Positions 7,175 through 9,761 of a DNA stretch of 9,761 nt are shown here, one piece after another. Origin of the DNA: an uncultured Acidimicrobiaceae bacterium (lineage in GTDB: Bacteria > Actinomycetota > Acidimicrobiia > Acidimicrobiales > MedAcidi-G1); contig CAJXIS010000052.1 in assembly GCA_913054115.1 (NCBI GenBank), forward strand, positions 1 to 9,761. Direction: 5' to 3'. Each line of letters starts with the position of its first letter. Positions within the stretch are counted from its first letter, which is position 1. The notes below the pieces were generated by a model. That model searched no databases. It saw only the letters and a program-made list of their open reading frames with translations, and was not told where the DNA came from. Both the position numbers and the translations under genes were made by a program.

Positions 7175-7790
7175 GGCCGGCGAGCAACTTCTCGAGTTCG
7201 TTGCCGAACACGTGACGGCCCTGGGCCAGGAGGTCGCTCCACAGGGGAACCGAGTCTGATGCGAGGCGCTGGCATGCCTCGGTCTCGCCGGCCTGCACCA
7301 CCTCGACACGGTTGGCGACGAGGTCGCCGACGAATCGGCGCCAGGCGTTGATCGACGAGATCCACGGGTCGGCGTATGGATCGACATGGTCGGCATGGAC
7401 GACGAGGACATCGATGTCGCTTGCCGAGTCTGAGGTTCCGCGGGCGACCGAGCCGAAAAGCGTGATGTTGACCGGCGTGGGCTCGATTGCGTCGGCCAGG
7501 AGCGCCATGTGATCGACAAGCCGGTTGGTGATGAAGCGGAGGTCGAGCAGTGCAGAGGCGACGATGGTGCCGTGAGCCAGTCGGTAGAGGGCAGCCGGGG
7601 GTGCGTCCCGCCGATCCACGACCCCCAGTTCGGTGAGACGCCGTAGGACGCGCCAGGTCTGTGACGGTGAGGTGCCCGCCAGTGCAGCGATCCGACGGCC
7701 GGTGAACTCCTCGTCGGACCCAGCCAGGAACTGCAGGACGCGTCCCTGGACCCCGGGGAACAGCGCCGTGAGGGGGTGGCTGAGGTCCAT
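7131..7790 (-). CDS. Winged-helix plus MNT nucleotidyltransferase, putative antitoxin and regulator
   Basis: The 219-residue protein joins two domains. Residues 1 to about 75 form a winged helix-turn-helix (GRVLQFLAGSDEEFTGRRIAALAGTS, then TWRVLRRLTELGVVDRR and LYRLA). Residues about 105-200 form a minimal nucleotidyltransferase with the GS-x10-D-x-D motif: G113-S114 in LFGSVARG, then D125-I126-D127 followed by VLVV. A third acidic residue is probably E163 in RVEVV. All three metal-binding carboxylates thus appear present, so it is likely an active NTP transferase. In characterised MNT-HEPN pairs the MNT protein adenylylates the HEPN toxin; that activity is inferred here. The fused DNA-binding domain suggests it also controls its own operon, and an inverted repeat stands 19 bases upstream. 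The ATG at 7790 has no ribosome binding site but follows a -10-like hexamer at leaderless spacing. The gene precedes and overlaps the HEPN gene. Confidence 0.87.
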   Translation of the reverse strand: MDLSHPLTALFPGVQGRVLQFLAGSDEEFTGRRIAALAGTSPSQTWRVLRRLTELGVVDRRDAPPAALYRLAHGTIVASALLDLRFITNRLVDHMALLADAIEPTPVNITLFGSVARGTSDSASDIDVLVVHADHVDPYADPWISSINAWRRFVGDLVANRVEVVQAGETEACQRLASDSVPLWSDLLAQGRHVFGNELEKLLAGHEPSTDQDGSRHCG

Positions 7791-7796
7791 CGTGCC

Positions 7797-7802
7797 AGTG
7801 TA
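7797..7802 (-). promoter_or_regulatory. Possible leaderless promoter of the MNT-HEPN operon (-10 element)
   Basis: On the minus strand TACACT (7802 to 7797) fits the actinobacterial -10 form TANNNT and is followed by six bases and then the ATG at 7790. Transcription would begin at or within a base or two of the start codon. The lack of any Shine-Dalgarno sequence before this ATG agrees with a leaderless transcript. The -35 position is occupied by the inverted repeat rather than a consensus hexamer. Confidence 0.45.
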
Positions 7803-7808
7803 CTGAAA

Positions 7809-7828
7809 TATGAAACAGTTGTTTCGTA
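7809..7828. promoter_or_regulatory. Inverted-repeat operator upstream of the winged-helix-MNT gene
   Basis: GAAACA (7812-7817) and TGTTTC (7820-7825) are a perfect 6-bp inverted repeat around a 2-base centre. Allowing one mismatched pair, it extends to 20 bp (7809-7828), with 9-base half-sites TATGAAACA and TGTTTCGTA. It sits in a short AT-rich island in otherwise GC-rich DNA and overlaps the expected -35 region of the promoter reading into the MNT gene. A dimeric winged-helix protein binding here would repress transcription; the winged-helix domain encoded next to it is the obvious candidate. The symmetry is seen; the binding is inferred. Confidence 0.6.
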
Positions 7829-7917
7829 AATCGGTACAACAGCGAGGCTGGGCGCATTGCGTTCATACCGCCGAACCTACGCAGCGCCTGTGACAGCGTT
7901 CGGTGGGAATCGTCGTG

Positions 7918-7934
7918 GCCTTCTCGGGGAAGGC
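7918..7934 (-). terminator. Hairpin just after the MetE-like gene
   Basis: GCCTTC (7918-7923) and GAAGGC (7929-7934) form a perfect 6-bp stem with a 5-base loop, six bases beyond the stop codon of the minus-strand methyltransferase gene. There is no T-run after it, so it would be a weak or factor-assisted terminator at best. Confidence 0.4.
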
Positions 7935-7940
7935 GCGTCC

Positions 7941-8990
7941 TCAGATCCGGGCTGCGGCTTCGGTGAGGACCCTGAGCTTCTCGACGGCCAGGTCGCGGCC
8001 CAGGTAGCCGAGGCCGCAGTCGGGTGCGGCCACCAGGCGCTCCCGGTCGATGTGGCGCAGTGCCTCGGTCAGGCGGGCGGCGACCTCGTCGACGGTTTCG
8101 ACCCTGCTGCGGGCGATCGCCACGCATCCGAGGATCACCGTCGTCTCCCGGAAGCGGGGAAGCAGGTCTGCCAGGTCGTTGGGGCGGTGGGCGTCCTCGA
8201 TGCTGAAGCGGTCGATCGGCGCCGCATCCACGGCCTCGGCGATGTCGAGATAGGCCGACGGCAGGGCCTTCTCGTAGTCGTCGTCGTCGAGGTGGCGGGG
8301 GTAGCCGCAGCAGCAGTGCACGGTGCGCGTGACCGAGTCGGGGACGCCGTCGAAGCAGGCGGCGAGGGCGTCGACGCCGAAGGCGAGGGCGTCGTCGACC
8401 CGGCGGGCGAACACCGGCTCGTCGACCTGGATGTGGGTGCAGCCGGCTTCGGCCAGGGCACGTACCTCGGCGTTGATGGCGACGGCCAGGTCGGCGACGA
8501 GTGCGGCCCGGTCCCCGTAGTGGTGGTCGATGACGGTGTCGATGATCGTCAGCGGCCCGGGGATCGTGACCTTCACGGGATGGTCGGTCGCCGCCTGGGC
8601 GACCCGCCAGTCGTGGGGCAGGAAGGCCTCCGTGGCGGCGACGGGGCCGACGATCACCGGAAGGACCCCCGGCAGCACGCCCCGGATCGTCTCCTGTTCA
8701 CGGTGCTCGAAGTCGAAGCCGGTGAGGTGGCGGCAGTGGTAGTGGATGTAGTTCTCGCGCCGTACCTCGCCGTCGGTGACCACGTCGATCCCGGCATCGA
8801 CCTGGTCGGCGATGACATCGGCGGCCGCCCGGACGAAGAGGGCCTCAGCCTCGTCGCCGGCGGCTGCCATCTCGTCCGCCCAGCGGGCTGCGTAGTCCCC
8901 GTCGGACAGGTCGAACCAGTCGGACACGGGCACGTAGTCGGGCTTGGGATAGGCGCCGATGACGGTGGTGGGAAGGGGGACAGGGGCCAT
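7941..8990 (-). CDS. Single-domain MetE-like (cobalamin-independent methionine synthase family) methyltransferase
   Basis: The 349-residue protein corresponds to the C-terminal catalytic barrel of MetE; the N-terminal half of the usual protein of about 750 residues is missing. Its opening LPTTVIGAYPKP resembles the MetE catalytic-domain start (TTxIGSxP). All four zinc-site residues can be assigned by comparison with E. coli MetE: H225 and C227 in VHCCCGYP, E265 in FSIEDAH, and C325 in APDCGLGYL. VDEPVF at 189-194 matches the conserved DEP strand. The family uses zinc to activate a thiol and move a methyl group to it. Single-domain relatives include archaeal MetE and bacterial core-MetE enzymes, which are reported to take the methyl from methylcobalamin, and also coenzyme M lyase-type enzymes, so methionine synthesis is likely but not certain. 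The ATG at 8990 lacks a Shine-Dalgarno sequence; TACGGT nine bases upstream could be a near-leaderless -10. It is divergent from the carotenoid oxygenase gene. Confidence 0.88.
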   Translation of the reverse strand: MAPVPLPTTVIGAYPKPDYVPVSDWFDLSDGDYAARWADEMAAAGDEAEALFVRAAADVIADQVDAGIDVVTDGEVRRENYIHYHCRHLTGFDFEHREQETIRGVLPGVLPVIVGPVAATEAFLPHDWRVAQAATDHPVKVTIPGPLTIIDTVIDHHYGDRAALVADLAVAINAEVRALAEAGCTHIQVDEPVFARRVDDALAFGVDALAACFDGVPDSVTRTVHCCCGYPRHLDDDDYEKALPSAYLDIAEAVDAAPIDRFSIEDAHRPNDLADLLPRFRETTVILGCVAIARSRVETVDEVAARLTEALRHIDRERLVAAPDCGLGYLGRDLAVEKLRVLTEAAARI

Positions 8991-9049
8991 GTGCCGTGCA
9001 CCGTAGTCCCAACCGGACAGCGTGGAAGGGTCTGTGGGAGGCTCAGGGT
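8991..9049. promoter_or_regulatory. Divergent promoter region
   Basis: These 59 bases separate the MetE-like gene (leftward) from the carotenoid oxygenase gene (rightward), so both promoters must lie here or inside the neighbouring coding sequences. For the leftward gene, TACGGT (9005 to 9000, minus strand) is a TANNNT-type -10 candidate. No convincing -35 or rightward -10 was seen. Confidence 0.4.
9036..9041 (+). promoter_or_regulatory. Ribosome binding site deciding the carotenoid oxygenase start
   Basis: GGGAGG ends eight bases before the GTG at 9050. It supports that GTG over the in-frame ATG at codon 13, and the GTG start also keeps the family-typical NPYVQGSMAPV opening. Confidence 0.7.
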
Positions 9050-9761
9050 GTGGACTCCACTGGCAATCCCTATGTCCAGGGGTCGATGGCGCCGGTCGCT
9101 GACGAGGTGACCGCCTTCGACCTGCCGGTCACGGGCAGCATCCCCGAGGAACTCGAGGGGCGCTGGCTGCGCAACGGCCCGAACCCCCGGAGTGCCGTCG
9201 ATGCCGCCACCCACCACTGGTTCCTCGGCGACGGCATGGTCCACGGCGTGCGCCTGCGCGGCGGGAAGGCCGAGTGGTACCGCAACCGGTGGGTGCGGGG
9301 AATCCGGATCGCCGCCGAACTGGGCGAGGACCCGCCGCTGGGCCGCTCCTTCGGCGATCGGGAATCCGGGCCCAACACGTCGGTCGGCGGCTTCGCCGGC
9401 AGGACCTGGGCAATGGTCGAGGCCGGCACCACGCCCATGACCCTCACCTACGAACTCGACACCATCGGGTACGACGACTTCGACGGCACGCTGCCCGGCG
9501 CCTTCAGCGCCCACCCGAGGTACGACGCTGCGACCGGTGAACTGCACGCCGTCTGCTACGCCTACCCCGACCATCTCGACCGGGTGCAGCACGTGGTCGT
9601 CGGCAGCGATGGCCGGGTGGCGAAGGTGACCGACGTGCCGCTCGACGGGATGCCGATGGTGCACGACATGTCCCTCACCGCCCGCTACGTCCTCGTCTAC
9701 GACCTGCCGGTCTGCCTCGACATCGAGGCAGCCATGGGCGGCAACCCGTTCCCGTTCGCCT
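9050..9761 (+). CDS. Carotenoid oxygenase family protein (N-terminal half)
   Basis: This is the first 237 residues of a carotenoid cleavage/lignostilbene dioxygenase-type enzyme; the family is usually 450-500 residues, so about half is beyond the window edge. The seven-bladed propeller family uses Fe(II) held by four histidines to split a C=C bond with O2, giving aldehydes or ketones. Visible family landmarks are NPYVQGSMAPV at 6-16, GRWLRNGPNP at 37-46, HHWFLGDGMVHGVRLRGGKAEWYRNRWV at 55-82, and NTSVGGFAGRTWAMVEAGTTP at 109-129. Two of the four iron-binding histidines are present: H155 in FSAHPRYD and H205 in MVHDMSLTARYVLVYDLPV. The other two should lie downstream. Substrate may be a carotenoid, apocarotenoid or stilbene. 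No signal peptide is seen. It is divergently placed to the MetE-like gene, so any shared regulation would go through the 59-base gap. Confidence 0.93.
   Translation, partial: MDSTGNPYVQGSMAPVADEVTAFDLPVTGSIPEELEGRWLRNGPNPRSAVDAATHHWFLGDGMVHGVRLRGGKAEWYRNRWVRGIRIAAELGEDPPLGRSFGDRESGPNTSVGGFAGRTWAMVEAGTTPMTLTYELDTIGYDDFDGTLPGAFSAHPRYDAATGELHAVCYAYPDHLDRVQHVVVGSDGRVAKVTDVPLDGMPMVHDMSLTARYVLVYDLPVCLDIEAAMGGNPFPFA

Larger units (their letters stand above)
7791..7940. other. 150-base gap between the MetE-like gene and the MNT-HEPN operon
   Basis: It holds the promoter-operator of the MNT-HEPN module (7797-7828) and two possible RNA structures downstream of the MetE-like gene: a hairpin at 7918-7934 and a looser pairing of CCGCCGAAC (7868-7876) with GTTCGGTGG (7898-7906). 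No convincing small gene was found on either strand. Confidence 0.6.

Noticed and set aside
7175..7519. Longer start for the HEPN gene at 7519
   Set aside because: The extra 115 residues are a Ser/Arg/Pro-rich shadow of the nucleotidyltransferase gene in another frame. Domain-like sequence begins only after the ATG at 7174.
8991..9001. GTGC-CGT-GCAC inverted repeat before the MetE-like gene
   Set aside because: The arms are only four bases, which is expected by chance in DNA this GC-rich. It is not listed as an operator.
7857..9110. 417-codon open frame on the plus strand
   Set aside because: It is antisense to the MetE-like gene, whose zinc-site residues are all present, and it has no recognisable domain.
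8654..9664. 336-codon minus-strand frame across the divergent region
   Set aside because: It is antisense to the carotenoid oxygenase gene, which shows conserved motifs and two iron-binding histidines, and it also runs through the MetE-like gene in another frame.

Overview
The window is GC-rich throughout, with strong third-position G/C bias, densely packed genes and several GTG starts. It carries an F420-type luciferase-like oxidoreductase, an acyl-CoA dehydrogenase, a CoA ligase and a HEPN protein resembling a family I associate with actinobacteria. This points to an actinobacterium, possibly an Acidimicrobiia-like lineage. That placement is inference from gene content and composition; no marker gene is present.

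Left block, plus strand, 1-6716. Five genes run in one direction with short gaps: the 3' end of an unrecognised gene (1-513), an LLM-class (F420-type) oxidoreductase (533-1468), an acyl-CoA dehydrogenase (1525-2685), a molybdenum hydroxylase large subunit with the form II CoxL-type motif AYRGAGR (2728-5010), and an AMP-forming acyl-CoA synthetase (5007-6716). The last two overlap by four bases (GTGA). Read together, this looks like a catabolic operon: an acid is activated to its CoA thioester, desaturated and hydroxylated, with an extra deazaflavin or flavin redox step. The substrate cannot be read from the sequence. The iron-sulfur and FAD subunits that normally accompany the molybdenum subunit are absent from the window.

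Middle block, minus strand, 6770-7790. A winged-helix-MNT nucleotidyltransferase gene (7790 to 7131) overlaps a HEPN-domain gene (7174 to 6770) by 44 bases. This is an MNT-HEPN toxin-antitoxin-type module. Upstream is an AT-rich 20-bp inverted repeat and a TACACT hexamer six bases from the ATG, suggesting an autoregulated, possibly leaderless promoter. Three 14-bp tandem repeats fill most of the gap between this module and the convergent CoA ligase gene.

Right block, 7941-9761. A single-domain MetE-like methyltransferase with a complete zinc site (minus strand) is divergent, across 59 bases, from a carotenoid cleavage oxygenase-family gene (plus strand) that runs off the right edge after 237 codons. 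No RNA genes, CRISPR arrays or insertion sequences were seen.
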